A stretch of DNA of 38,790 nucleotides from Pseudorhodoplanes sp. (GCA_013388965.1 JACAEG010000020.1:1-38790); one strand, 5' to 3'; positions 8,952-17,168 are shown, counted from the first letter of the stretch. Numbers and translations are program-made. The notes: a model not told the origin generated them from the sequence alone.

Positions 8952-10193
8952 CGTGACGAGCACCGGTGCCGAGGAAATCTTGGCCCCAGCCGCCACCGTC
9001 CCGGCCTGTGCGGCTTCCGATGCCACGTCGGAAATCGGTGCAGCCTCGATCTCGCCGGCCTCCTCCACCCGGTTGCGCCCCTTGGCCTTGGCGCGATAGA
9101 GCGCGCCATCGGCATGGGTCATCAACGTCTGCAGATCGGCGCGGGCGGCATCGGCCGAAGCCGCCCCGATGCTGACCGTGGCGTTCATGCGATGGCCTCC
9201 GATCGTCACGCCGGCAATCTCGAAGGCGGCGCGTACGCGCTCGGCCACGACCGCTGCACCGTCGAGCCCTCCCGGCAGGATCGCGACGAATTCCTCGCCG
9301 CCGAACCGCCCAAGCACATCTGAACTGCGCATGGTGCCGGCCGCCGTCTGGGCAAACACGCGCAGGGCCTCGTCGCCCATCTCGTGCCCGAACCTGTCGT
9401 TGATCGATTTGAAGTGGTCGAGATCGAACATGAGCACGGTGATCCGCTGCCGCTTCCTCGCCTGAGCGGCGAACAGTCTCTGCGCCGCTTCGAGCAGGCC
9501 GCGCCGGTTGTAGATGCCGGTCAGCGGATCGGTCACGGCCGCCGTCTTGTGAAGAAGTTCGCTGCGCTCCTTCGCCATGATGACGAGGATGAAGGCGCTG
9601 CCAACGATGTAGAGCAAAGTCAGCAGGACGAAGAGCGCGAACGACGAGGCGCCGAAATCCGGACCCGTGTCCGAAATGAAATGCATGCCGAGAATCGGCG
9701 TGAAGAACACCGTCGAATGCAGCAGCGGCACGGCGACCACCCGCACGCCAGCCTGGGCGGAATTGCGCCGCTCGCGCCGCAGCTCGCTTGCAGTCAGGAA
9801 GGCATAGACAGAGATGATGACCGATGCCAGAAATACGCGCGCCATGCTCCATTCGGCGATTGCCGGCAGATGCACGACCATCAGCCAGACAAGCGCGCCC
9901 GTCATGGCGGCGAGCCGCAAGGCGGAGCGCCCGTAGAACTTGCGCGCGCCGGTCCAGATCATGCCGCAGCAGATGAACAGCAAGGCGGGCGCAGCCTGAT
10001 CGACGCCCGCCGGCAGCACCGATGGGCCGAGCATCCACAACGCAACCGCGAAGCCGCCGAGCAGATAGGCTGCGCCCCACCAGCCAAGGGCGTCAACCGA
10101 GCGGTCCTGCGCCCACAGCATCAGCAGGAACAGGCCGAGCAAGGCGGTAATGCAGATCGAGACCGCGAAGAGTGTTGTGACGTCCAGCAGCAT
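8946..10193 (-). CDS. Membrane-bound diguanylate cyclase (GGDEF)
   Basis: The 415-residue protein joins about six hydrophobic segments (residues 1-206) to a C-terminal GGDEF domain. The domain starts at DPLTGIYNRRG (222-232) and has the substrate motif FDLDHFKSINDRFGH (256-270) and the active-site loop GGEEF (298-302). An RSSD at 289-292, exactly five residues before GGEEF, is an inhibitory I-site, so product feedback is expected. It makes cyclic di-GMP from two GTP, which usually favours polysaccharide production and attachment. Neither a sensory family for the membrane part nor an EAL domain is visible. The gene is monocistronic and convergent with the phosphatase gene. Confidence 0.93.
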   Translation of the reverse strand: MLLDVTTLFAVSICITALLGLFLLMLWAQDRSVDALGWWGAAYLLGGFAVALWMLGPSVLPAGVDQAAPALLFICCGMIWTGARKFYGRSALRLAAMTGALVWLMVVHLPAIAEWSMARVFLASVIISVYAFLTASELRRERRNSAQAGVRVVAVPLLHSTVFFTPILGMHFISDTGPDFGASSFALFVLLTLLYIVGSAFILVIMAKERSELLHKTAAVTDPLTGIYNRRGLLEAAQRLFAAQARKRQRITVLMFDLDHFKSINDRFGHEMGDEALRVFAQTAAGTMRSSDVLGRFGGEEFVAILPGGLDGAAVVAERVRAAFEIAGVTIGGHRMNATVSIGAASADAARADLQTLMTHADGALYRAKAKGRNRVEEAGEIEAAPISDVASEAAQAGTVAAGAKISSAPVLVTS

Positions 10194-10710
10194 CGGTGTC
10201 CCGGGGCGGGCCCCTTCTGGGGCCGCAAGTGATCACTCTATTGGCAGCGGCTTTGCGGGATGTTTCGGGCGTGCGCCTCATTTTCGTAAAAGATCGGCCA
10301 AAGCCTGCGACAAGATTGCCGAAAATTGGCGGCAAAACGCGCGCGATCGCCCGCATGGTTTGAGGCGCCGGGTACGCCTTGCAATGTCGCGGCGCATGTC
10401 GGGCAAAGCCGATAGGCTCTTGCGTTTCGCATATCGGGCGAACCCGACATGCGAGGGGAAAAGGCGGCGTTCTTCTCCGACGGCGGCCCGCGCTTCGCCT
10501 CCGGGCCCCTGCGGCCCGGAATTGCCGGACCAGGCCCACCGGATCCGCGCACCGCATCTGCGGCGTGCGCCCCCGGTCCGACCCGCTGTCACGACGACGC
10601 CTGAAAGCGCCCCTCGCGGACGGGGCGAGAGGTCTATGGGACAGAATAGGAGGATAGCCTCGACGCGGAACCCCCTCCGGACTGCCGTGCGAGAGCTCCC
10701 GTGAAAATGA
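10194..10710. other. Gene-free 517-base stretch with a long structured hairpin
   Basis: I see no credible protein gene on either strand; the open frames are arginine/proline-rich shadows without ribosome sites. The main structure is an 11-bp perfect inverted repeat, CGCATGTCGGG (10393-10403) and CCCGACATGCG (10443-10453). The 39 bases inside can form two small stems, AGCC/GGCT (10407-10418) and GCG/CGC (10422-10430). This branched fold could be a small RNA or an extragenic palindrome. The stretch also holds the upstream region of the GGDEF gene next to 10193. Confidence 0.45.
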
Positions 10711-10740
10711 AATGGGCCGGACGATGACGTCCGGCCCATT
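10711..10740 (-). terminator. Rho-independent terminator of the nonapeptide-repeat gene
   Basis: AATGGGCCGGACG (10711-10723) and CGTCCGGCCCATT (10728-10740) pair perfectly over 13 bases around a 4-base loop. On the minus strand the stem is followed by TCATTTTCAC, a T-rich tail. It lies 25 bases after the repeat gene's stop codon and supports that gene being a real, separately ended transcript. Confidence 0.8.
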
Positions 10741-10764
10741 CCAGGGGTCGTCGAATTCGCAGTC

Positions 10765-11022
10765 TTACTTCTTGTTCGCAGGACCGGTGTCGCTGCGCTG
10801 ATTGGCCGGGCCCGTGTCCTGGCGCTGATTGGCAGGGCCGGTGTCCTGGCGCTGGTTGGCCGGGCCGGTGTCCTGACGCTGGTTCGCAGGGCCGGTGTCC
10901 TGGCGCTGGTTGGCAGGACCCGTGTCCATACGCTGGTTGGCCGGGCCGGTATCGCTACGCTGCGCGAGCGCCGGGCCAGCTACGAGGGCGAGTACGGTGG
11001 CAGCGAGAAGAACGCGTTTCAT
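10765..11022 (-). CDS. Small secreted protein of seven tandem nonapeptide repeats
   Basis: The 85 residues are a signal peptide (MKRVLLAATVLALVAGPALA, residues 1-20), seven consecutive copies of QRxDTGPAN with x = S, M, Q, Q, Q, Q, S, and a final KK. The mature part has no cysteine or hydrophobic core and is probably disordered. ATG 11022 has a full Shine-Dalgarno GGAGGA 7 bases upstream. A 13-bp terminator follows the stop. The repeats are identical in protein outside x, yet differ at many synonymous third positions, which points to selection on the protein. The family is not recognised. A periplasmic or extracellular matrix or binding role is only speculation. Confidence 0.85.
   Translation of the reverse strand: MKRVLLAATVLALVAGPALAQRSDTGPANQRMDTGPANQRQDTGPANQRQDTGPANQRQDTGPANQRQDTGPANQRSDTGPANKK
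10774..10962 (-). repeat. Seven 27-base tandem repeats within the secreted protein gene
   Basis: The 189 bases are 7 x 27 and encode residues 21-83. Copies differ mainly at wobble positions (ACC/ACG, GGC/GGT, CCG/CCT, GCC/GCG, AAC/AAT, CGC/CGT) and at the variable third codon (AGC, ATG or CAG). The array could change copy number by slippage or recombination without breaking the frame. Confidence 0.95.
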
Positions 11023-11163
11023 CTTGTAATCCTCCATGGACTTCGCGAAATCTCGGCGCAAGCGGCTTGAGGCAACTCTCGCCGAACGATGGCGACTAGA
11101 TAGGGCAATCGACCTCAAGAGTCCTGCTATTGCCGGCCAGATTTCTGCTTTCTTTCGCCAAAA

Positions 11164-12219
11164 TCAGCGCAAGGCGGCGGATGGCTCGGGCTTGTTCTCC
11201 ATGAGGCCAGCCCGCACCTCTTTCGGGCTGCGCGACGTCCAGCGCCGGAAGGCATGGTTGAAGGACGTGACCTCCGAATATCCCAGCAGCCAGGCGATCT
11301 GGCTGACGCCGACCCTGCTGTCCTCGAGATAGTGCATCGCAAGATCGCGCCGCAGATGTTCCAGCGTCTCGGCATAGGTCGTCCCCTCTTCCGCCAGGCG
11401 ACGCGCGAGGCTGCGCGGGCTCATATGCAGGGACTTCGCTGCAACGCCCAGGCAGGCCTTGCCGTGGGGCAGATGCTCGAGCAAGGCCGCCTCAACCCTG
11501 GCGCGGGTCGGTGTCGACGCGACCTTGCGCTTCCTGAGAGCTTCCTCGCAGACCGATGTGAGAATATCGAGCAAATACCGATCTGCGGTACGGATCGGTG
11601 CGAGCAGCGCAGCTCTCGCAAAAGTAATGCCTTGCCGGTTCGCACCGAAGCGAACCGGACAGCCGAAAAAGGCCTCGAAGGTCTTGATGCCCGATGTCCT
11701 TTGATGGACGAAATTCACCGCGCGCGGAACGAGATGCGTGCCGGTCAGGTGGCGCAGTGCAGCCACGATGGTCGTCGGGCCCCATTCGGCAATATGCCTT
11801 TGAAACCCTTCCAGCCCGAGCCGGAACCTGACCTCGATCGTCACCTGCCGATCCGTCTCGTCGAGACTGAGCGACGTCATCGAATTGACCAGCTGACTGT
11901 AGCGGATCAGGTTCTTGACGGCGTCGAGCGCAGTCGCCGATGCAGCGAAGATGTAGTGGATGATACCCAGTTCTCGCGTGTCGGTGTGCTGCCCGAGATG
12001 ACAGCCGAAGCAATCGTCGCCGGCCAGCGTGGCGGCCTCGTTGAAGTATGCGATCCAGTAGAGCTGCGGCTTGAGCGCGGCTTGCTGGGGAGTCGCCCGC
12101 AATGACAATCTTTTTGCGTTCCGATCGGCCTGCCGTCTTTGCGACGGGGTGAGCTTGCGCGCAGCGAGCCTGACCGCGACCTCGTGAATATCCTCGAAAA
12201 TCGCCGCGCGTGCGTCCAC
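11164..12219 (-). CDS. AraC-family transcriptional regulator
   Basis: The C-terminal 85 residues hold the two helix-turn-helix motifs of AraC proteins (LHMSPRSLARRLAEEGTTY and VGVSQIAWLLGYSEVTSFNHAFRRW). The N-terminal part resembles the arabinose-binding-like domain of OruR/ArgR-type regulators (YWIAYFNEAATLAGDDCFGCHLG onward). I placed the start at GTG 12219, with GGGAGA 9 bases upstream. This gives 351 residues, the usual family length. An ATG at 12357 is in frame, but it lies only 13 bases beyond the rpsI terminator, leaving no room for a promoter. The target and effector are unknown. The next gene downstream, 141 bases on, is the repeat protein, which could be a target. Confidence 0.85.
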   Translation of the reverse strand: MDARAAIFEDIHEVAVRLAARKLTPSQRRQADRNAKRLSLRATPQQAALKPQLYWIAYFNEAATLAGDDCFGCHLGQHTDTRELGIIHYIFAASATALDAVKNLIRYSQLVNSMTSLSLDETDRQVTIEVRFRLGLEGFQRHIAEWGPTTIVAALRHLTGTHLVPRAVNFVHQRTSGIKTFEAFFGCPVRFGANRQGITFARAALLAPIRTADRYLLDILTSVCEEALRKRKVASTPTRARVEAALLEHLPHGKACLGVAAKSLHMSPRSLARRLAEEGTTYAETLEHLRRDLAMHYLEDSRVGVSQIAWLLGYSEVTSFNHAFRRWTSRSPKEVRAGLMENKPEPSAALR

Positions 12220-12369
12220 GACGGAAAGTCTCCCGACGATTCGCAGGGTAAGGCAGATTGGCGGAACACCGCAACATTCCGGCAGAATCGAGCAGGAGCG
12301 CTTTAGCAAGCGCGGCAACAATGCGTGCGTCGCAACAATCGCAGATTCGCTCGTCACGCGCCGGTCAGC

Positions 12370-12397
12370 AAAAAAGGCCGCATCGCTGCGGCCTTTT
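12370..12397 (-). terminator. Rho-independent terminator of rplM-rpsI
   Basis: On the minus strand AAAAGGCCGCA, loop GCGA, TGCGGCCTTTT is followed by two more T. The perfect stem spans 12372-12382 and 12387-12397. It lies 24 bases past the rpsI stop and cleanly separates the ribosomal operon from the AraC gene. Confidence 0.93.
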
Positions 12398-12421
12398 CTC
12401 TTCGTCGCCCCGTTCGTCGCG

Positions 12422-12901
12422 TCAGCGCTTCGAGAACTGGAACGAGCGGCGGGCTTTCATCTTGCCGTATTTCTTGCGCTCGACCACGCGCGGGTCGCGG
12501 GTGAGGAAGCCGCCCTTCTTCAGAGGCGGGCGGAGGTCCGGCTCGAAATAGGTCAGTGCCTTGGAAATGCCGTGACGCACCGCACCGGCCTGGCCGGAGA
12601 GACCGCCGCCCGACACGGTGCAGACGACGTCGTATTGACCCTGGCGATTGGCGGCGACGATCGGCTGCTGGATCATCATGCGCAGCACGGGGCGGGCGAA
12701 GAAGACCTCGACCGCGCGGGTATTGACGGTGATCTTGCCGGAGCCCGGCTTGATCCAGACGCGGGCAACCGCGTTCTTGCGCTTGCCGGTCGCGTAGGCA
12801 CGGCCCTGCTTGTCGAGCTTCTGGGTGTATTTCGGCTGCTCGGCGGGAGCAGCCGTCTTGAGCGACGACAGTCCTTCGAGCGATTGCACGGTTTCAGCCA
12901 T
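12422..12901 (-). CDS. rpsI: 30S ribosomal protein S9
   Basis: The 159-residue product has the S9 core [25 protein letters not shown] (about 31-55), [53 protein letters not shown] and the hallmark C-terminal SKR, whose tail reaches tRNA in the P site. A roughly 28-residue N-terminal extension is usual in alphaproteobacteria. ATG 12901 shares one base with the rplM stop (TGATG), with AGGA 7 bases upstream, so it is translationally coupled. A GTG one codon earlier is possible. Confidence 0.97.
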   Translation of the reverse strand: MAETVQSLEGLSSLKTAAPAEQPKYTQKLDKQGRAYATGKRKNAVARVWIKPGSGKITVNTRAVEVFFARPVLRMMIQQPIVAANRQGQYDVVCTVSGGGLSGQAGAVRHGISKALTYFEPDLRPPLKKGGFLTRDPRVVERKKYGKMKARRSFQFSKR

Positions 12902-13362
12902 CACGCGATCCTGTTCTTGCGGTTCATGGCGCCGACGTCGAGCGTTTCGGGCTTCTGCGCCTCATGCGGATGTTCGGGCCCGGGATAGACCCGGAGATTG
13001 CCAAGCTGCACGCGTGCCAGCGGGCCGCGCGGCAGCATGCGCTCGACCGCCTTTTCGACGACGCGCTCCGGAAAGCGGCCTTCGAGGATCGACTTGGCGC
13101 TGCGTTCCTTGATGCCGCCGATATAGCCGGTGTGGTGATGATAGATCTTCTGGTCGCGCTTGCGCCCGGTCAGCACGATCTTCGACGCGTTGATGACAAT
13201 GACATTGTCGCCGTCATCGACGTGCGGGGTATAGGTCGGCTTGTGCTTGCCGCGCAGCCGCATGGCGACGATGGACGCGAGCCGGCCCACGACCAGGCCC
13301 TTGGCGTCGATCATCACCCATTTCTTCTCGATGTCGGCGGCTTTCGCCGAATAGGTGCTCAT
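12901..13362 (-). CDS. rplM: 50S ribosomal protein L13
   Basis: The 153-residue product has the L13 landmarks [27 protein letters not shown] (about 15-41), [45 protein letters not shown] and [14 protein letters not shown]. It assembles early into the large subunit. It is the first gene of the conserved rplM-rpsI operon, overlapping rpsI by one base. A promoter-like pair lies at 13395-13423. The Shine-Dalgarno before ATG 13362 is weak. Confidence 0.97.
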   Translation of the reverse strand: MSTYSAKAADIEKKWVMIDAKGLVVGRLASIVAMRLRGKHKPTYTPHVDDGDNVIVINASKIVLTGRKRDQKIYHHHTGYIGGIKERSAKSILEGRFPERVVEKAVERMLPRGPLARVQLGNLRVYPGPEHPHEAQKPETLDVGAMNRKNRIA

Positions 13363-13394
13363 GACGGAAAATCCGGGGGTTTCGATGCGGCGTG

Positions 13395-13423
13395 CTTCTA
13401 TCCGAGCACAACCGAACGGTCAA
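13395..13423 (-). promoter_or_regulatory. Sigma-70 type promoter of rplM-rpsI
   Basis: On the minus strand TTGACC (13418-13423), exactly 17 bases, then TAGAAG (13395-13400). Transcription would start near 13388, leaving a leader of about 26 bases before rplM. The -35 matches five of six consensus bases and the -10 four of six. Confidence 0.55.
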
Positions 13424-13496
13424 TGCCGGAGAAAGATAAAATGCCTATAAATTTCAGTGACTTATAATTTAGGTGCAATAATACCTTTCAATAACA

Positions 13497-13928
13497 TCAG
13501 GTGCGGGGCGGAATTGAATAGGTTGACGTGACATGGGCCACCGGCCCCTCCACGCCGTCCGAGTAGATGGTGCATTCCATGACCGCCAGGCGCTTCCCGA
13601 GTTTCAGCATGCGGGCGTCCGCCGTCAGGTCGGTTTGCAGGGGCTTCTGCAGGAAGTTGATGTTGAGGTTGGTGGTGACGGCGAGCGCGACCGGGCCGAT
13701 GGCCGACAGAACGGCGACATAGAAAGCAAAGTCGGCCAGCATCATCATGGTCGGCCCCGAAATCGTGCCGCCGGGCCGGATGAACTTGTCCTGAAACGCC
13801 AGCCGGACCCGACCTTCGCCGAACCGCACGTCCTCGAGCGACAATCCGCTGCCGGGATGGAAGGCCTGCGGAAACTCCGTCGCCAGGAACGTCTCCAGAT
13901 CCGCAATCGACATGCGCGGCGGCTGCAT
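13497..13928 (-). CDS. PaaI-type hotdog thioesterase
   Basis: The 143-residue protein matches the size and layout of PaaI-like acyl-CoA thioesterases. It has the hotdog helix segment FIRPGGTISGPTMMMLADFAFYVAVLS (about 48-74), then beta strands with NLNINFLQKPLQTDLTADARMLKLGKRLAVMECTIYS and a C-terminal VAHVTSTYSI. The family hydrolyses CoA thioesters in the cytosol; the substrate is unknown. I chose ATG 13928, which has AGGGG close upstream. A TTG at 13976 would add 16 residues unlike the family and lacks a ribosome site. The gene is divergent from the crotonase gene at 14039, suggesting shared control and a common acyl-CoA pathway. Confidence 0.85.
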   Translation of the reverse strand: MQPPRMSIADLETFLATEFPQAFHPGSGLSLEDVRFGEGRVRLAFQDKFIRPGGTISGPTMMMLADFAFYVAVLSAIGPVALAVTTNLNINFLQKPLQTDLTADARMLKLGKRLAVMECTIYSDGVEGPVAHVTSTYSIPPRT

Positions 13929-14038
13929 GGTCCCCTGCCCCGTATTGCTTCGCGCGTCCACGGGGATCGGATACAATGCGTCGCGCGATCCGCAAAGTCT
14001 TGTCGGCGCAGCCTGTCCATGAACCGGGAGCCGTTTTG

Positions 14039-14866
14039 ATGAATGCGCCCACCTCCCCCCGCAGCACCGATGACGCCGCAGCCATCCTGCTGCGCGAGGA
14101 CCGCGAGAGCGTCGCGATCCTGACGCTCAACCGGCCGGCCGCGCGCAACGCGCTCTCGGAAGCCATGATCACCTCGCTGTCGGACGCATTCGCTGCGATT
14201 GCCGCCGACCGGCGCATTCGCGCGGTGGTGCTGGCGGCCAACGGGCCGGCCTTCTGCGCCGGGCACGACCTGAAGGAGCTGACCGCGCGCCGCGCCGATG
14301 CCGACGGCGGGCGGGCCTATTTCCAGCACATCATGACAATCTGCTCCGCGATGATGCAGGCCATCGTCAAGCTGCCACAGCCGGTGATCGCGGCGGTCCA
14401 CGGCCCCGCGAGCGCCGCGGGCTGCCAGCTTGTCGCGACCTGCGATCTTGCGGTGGCGTCCGGCGCGGCGAGGTTCGCAACGCCCGGTGTCGATATCGGG
14501 CTGTTCTGCTCGACCCCGATGGTCGCACTCTCGCGCAACGTCTCGCGCAAGCACGCAATGCAGATGCTGCTCACCGGCGAGATGGTGCCGGCGGAAGAGG
14601 CCCTGCGCTTCGGCCTCGTCAACCGCGTGGTGGCGGCTGGTGAAGAACTCGGCGCCGCGCTGGCGCTCGCCGGCATCATTGCCTCGAAATCGTCCCACAC
14701 CGTCAAGATCGGCAAGGAGGCGTTCTACCGACAGGCCGAAATGCCGCTCGCCGACGCCTACCAATATGCCGCGCAGGTGATGGCCGAAAACATGATGGCG
14801 CGTGACGCCCAGGAAGGCATCTGCGCCTTCATCGAGAAGCGCAGGCCGAGCTGGGAAGATCGGTAA
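14039..14866 (+). CDS. Enoyl-CoA hydratase/isomerase family protein (ECHDC3-like crotonase)
   Basis: The 275-residue protein has the crotonase fold: LNRPAARNALSEAM, the oxyanion-hole segment FCAGHDLKEL, HGPASAAGCQLVATCDLAVAS and LTGEMVPAEEALRFGLVNRVV. The two catalytic glutamates of hydratases are not in their usual places. GGCEL reads AGCQL, and the second position falls in ATPGVDIG. It may therefore catalyse a different reaction or be non-hydratase, as in ECHDC3-type proteins. ATG 14039 follows GGGAG by 8 bases; earlier in-frame ATGs have no ribosome site. It is divergent from the thioesterase gene. Confidence 0.88.
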   Translation: MNAPTSPRSTDDAAAILLREDRESVAILTLNRPAARNALSEAMITSLSDAFAAIAADRRIRAVVLAANGPAFCAGHDLKELTARRADADGGRAYFQHIMTICSAMMQAIVKLPQPVIAAVHGPASAAGCQLVATCDLAVASGAARFATPGVDIGLFCSTPMVALSRNVSRKHAMQMLLTGEMVPAEEALRFGLVNRVVAAGEELGAALALAGIIASKSSHTVKIGKEAFYRQAEMPLADAYQYAAQVMAENMMARDAQEGICAFIEKRRPSWEDR

Positions 14867-14983
14867 GCCGGCGCCTCGGCTCACGTTCATCGCGGCTGTC
14901 ACGCACCGCGCACCCATCGTCATGCGAAGGGATGGAATTGCCGGGTCTCGACGCTGCGCGCCGGCCCGGCACTGAGCCACGTC

Positions 14984-15739
14984 CTATTTCAGCGCGACAG
15001 GAATGAACGCGACGACCGCCTCACGCGTTGCGGGGTGATCGAGAATCTCGTGACTGCCGCCAGGAATGAGCACGGAGCGCGAGGTCTCGCCGCGGGCCTT
15101 CGCCGCCGCGCCGCAATCCCCGGTCAGGCCGATCTTCTTGTAGAACTCGTCGGCGGTGCCGAGCACGGCGAGCACCGGTCCCTTGCCCTTGACGCCGTTC
15201 TGCTCCGGCCGCCGTGCATTGTTGCAGGTCCAGGCCACGATCACGCGCGCGCGGAATTCCTCGCCGGGATAGGTCGCGGTCGTTTGCGCGCCGTTGCTGT
15301 AGCCCGCGAGAATGAGCTTGTTCGGATCGGCCCAGGCTGCGCCTTTCAACCTCTCGGCTGAGAATTTCACATCCTGATAGCGCGAGACGAGAAGCTTCGC
15401 GATCGCATTGACGTCGGACTCGCAGCGCGCGCCGCTCGCAAAACTGTTGGGCGCGACCACGATCGCGCCGAGATCGAAGAAGGTTTTTGGCGGGCGTGGT
15501 CCGCCGCAGCCATGCAGGAACACGATCACGGGATGCTTGCCCGGCTTGATCTGCGACGCGCACGCGCCGCCGGGCACGCTTTCGCAAGCGGCGCCGGTCG
15601 TGGACAGGGCCGCCGGCACGAACATTTTTCCGCCGTCCCAGGCCGGAGCGCCCTGGGCAAAAGCTGGCACCGACACGACAGAGAGCAAGACCGCCGCGAC
15701 CGACGCACGGCGCCATTCAGCCAGATGCAACATGCGCAT
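14984..15739 (-). CDS. Exported alpha/beta hydrolase (dienelactone hydrolase-like)
   Basis: The product is about 251 residues. A signal peptide (hydrophobic AAVLLSVVSVPAFAQ after basic residues) predicts export. The hydrolase core has VIVFLHGCGG (oxyanion region), the nucleophile elbow GYSNGAQ, an acid in VLGTADEFY and the histidine in PGGSHEIL, so a full Ser-Asp-His triad is visible. Several cysteines (ACES, GACAS, ARCES, WTCNN, GDCG) may form disulfides. The substrate is unknown. Three close ATGs compete; 15739 has GGGG 9 bases upstream. A TTG at 15766 is less likely. It appears monocistronic. Confidence 0.8.
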   Translation of the reverse strand: MRMLHLAEWRRASVAAVLLSVVSVPAFAQGAPAWDGGKMFVPAALSTTGAACESVPGGACASQIKPGKHPVIVFLHGCGGPRPPKTFFDLGAIVVAPNSFASGARCESDVNAIAKLLVSRYQDVKFSAERLKGAAWADPNKLILAGYSNGAQTTATYPGEEFRARVIVAWTCNNARRPEQNGVKGKGPVLAVLGTADEFYKKIGLTGDCGAAAKARGETSRSVLIPGGSHEILDHPATREAVVAFIPVALK

Positions 15740-15944
15740 GGTCATCTGCCCCGATGGAGGAGGCAATTATGCCACGCCGCGCACGCGGCCGGAAGTTGTG
15801 GATGAGGCACGACCGCACGCGACGACCTCCGCTGCCGGGCAGCGGCGCACGCCGTTCCCGCTCTGTCAGTGCATCGGCGGACCGCCGGATCGCCCGGCGG
15901 CCCTTCAGGCTTCACTCAGCGAACCGGTCAGCGAAACCGTTCGC

Positions 15945-16373
15945 TCAGATCACCAGCCGCATGCCCGCCGGCATGACTGTGTCTTCGATCGCCGGTGTTT
16001 CGGCCGGCTTCGGAGAGGCCGGCAATTGCAGCACGGTCGCCGTCTGCCCTTCGCTGAGCTGGGTGACGAACACCGTCTGGCCGTCGGGAAATTCCAGCGC
16101 GTCGTGATGGGCGTGCGGCTGTTCCGTGTTGAGCTGGCGGAAGCGCGCAAGCTTCGCGTTGAACGAGCGCCGCGGCAGGATGCCGAGCGCGCGGTCGCAT
16201 TCGACATTGCGGTCGAAGGCAAGCTCGGTGCCTGGCAACAGGCAGACGGCCACATCGGGCCGGCCGACCGCGCTGAAGCCGCGGGTGATGGAATTCTCGA
16301 AGCGCGTCGTGACCAGCTTGTCTCCGACTTTTGCGGGAGTCGAAGCAACATGCTGCAGACTATAGTCGCACAT
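15945..16373 (-). CDS. Conserved-looking hypothetical protein beginning Met-Cys
   Basis: The 142-residue product is of unknown function. It starts MCDYSLQHVASTPAKVGDKL, is soluble, has no signal peptide, and contains a rigid-looking centre (TRGFSAVGRPDVAVCLLPGT). A later HAHHDALEFPDGQTVFVTQL segment could bind metal. Removal of the initiator Met would expose Cys2. ATG 16373 has an excellent ribosome site (GGAGG, 7-base spacing). The extension to 16529 is rejected because it runs over the divergent promoter region. It is divergent from the CoA-binding gene. I believe similar proteins occur in Bradyrhizobium relatives, from memory only. Confidence 0.75.
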   Translation of the reverse strand: MCDYSLQHVASTPAKVGDKLVTTRFENSITRGFSAVGRPDVAVCLLPGTELAFDRNVECDRALGILPRRSFNAKLARFRQLNTEQPHAHHDALEFPDGQTVFVTQLSEGQTATVLQLPASPKPAETPAIEDTVMPAGMRLVI

Positions 16374-16577
16374 GGCAAAGCCTCCACATTTGCGAACAGC
16401 CGATGCGGTTGTTCCGGGAGACGATGCGAGCAGAAAACGGTGGCATTCCTGTGTTGGCCGGACGGCGCCGCCGATCAAATATTGTGCGGCGGCACGCGCA
16501 ATCCGTGACCGCCGGGCTTTCGCCTGCAACCGTCAATCTCTATGTTGGCGCCGGCGGCAGGACATCACGATCACGCA

Positions 16578-17168
16578 ATGAATCACGACACATATCCCGA
16601 CACTTTCATTCGCAATATTCTCAATACCGTGAAAACCATTGCGATGGTCGGCATCTCGCCGAAGGAGAATCGCCCGAGCTTTTTTGCGTTCAAGTATCTG
16701 CTCGAGCGCGGCTATCGCATGATCCCTGTCAATCCGGGACAGGCCGGCAAGGAGATTCTCGGACAGAAGGTTTATGCAAGCTTGAAGGACATTCCCGAGC
16801 CGGTCGACATGGTCGACATCTTCCGCGCCTCGCAGCATGTGATGCCGGTGGTGGACGAGGCGATCGCGCTGCCGCGCAAGCCGCAGGTGATCTGGATGCA
16901 GCTCGGCGTGCGCGACGACGCCGCCGCGGCCAAGGCAGAGGCCGCCGGCATCAAGGTGGTGATGAATCGTTGCCCCAAGATCGAATACGGGCGCCTCTCC
17001 TCGGAGATTTCCTGGATCGGCGTGAACTCGCGCACGCTGTCGTCGAAGCGCGCGCCGCTGCTGGGCAAGGGCGTGCAGCGCATGTCGCTCAACCGCCAGA
17101 CCATGAGCGGCGGAGCGACCGACGCCACCGACCGCGCCGAGCGCGTCCGGGACGAGCAGGAGAAATAA
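16578..17168 (+). CDS. CoA-binding (YccU-like) Rossmann-fold protein
   Basis: The 196-residue protein carries the CoA-binding domain seen in YccU/succinyl-CoA synthetase alpha relatives. It reads KTIAMVGISPKENRPSFFAFKYLLERGY (about 19-46), IPVNPGQAGKEILGQKVYASLKDIPEPVDMVDIFR, then VIWMQLGVRDDAAAAKAEAAGIKVVMNRCPKIEYGRL. It should bind CoA or a nucleotide; no catalytic histidine for CoA ligation was identified. The tail (about 150-196) is polar. ATG 16578 was chosen over 16542, and neither has a strong ribosome site. It precedes the O-acetylhomoserine sulfhydrylase gene by 191 bases, a pairing familiar in alphaproteobacteria, so a link to sulfur amino-acid metabolism is plausible. Confidence 0.85.
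   Translation: MNHDTYPDTFIRNILNTVKTIAMVGISPKENRPSFFAFKYLLERGYRMIPVNPGQAGKEILGQKVYASLKDIPEPVDMVDIFRASQHVMPVVDEAIALPRKPQVIWMQLGVRDDAAAAKAEAAGIKVVMNRCPKIEYGRLSSEISWIGVNSRTLSSKRAPLLGKGVQRMSLNRQTMSGGATDATDRAERVRDEQEK

Noticed and set aside
9384-10232. A 282-codon frame opposite the GGDEF gene
   Set aside because: It is a reverse-frame shadow (Arg/His/Gln/Asp rich); the opposite strand carries a complete diguanylate cyclase.
10774-10962. Possible CRISPR array
   Set aside because: The 27-base units are directly abutting, have no spacers and keep one reading frame, so they are coding repeats.
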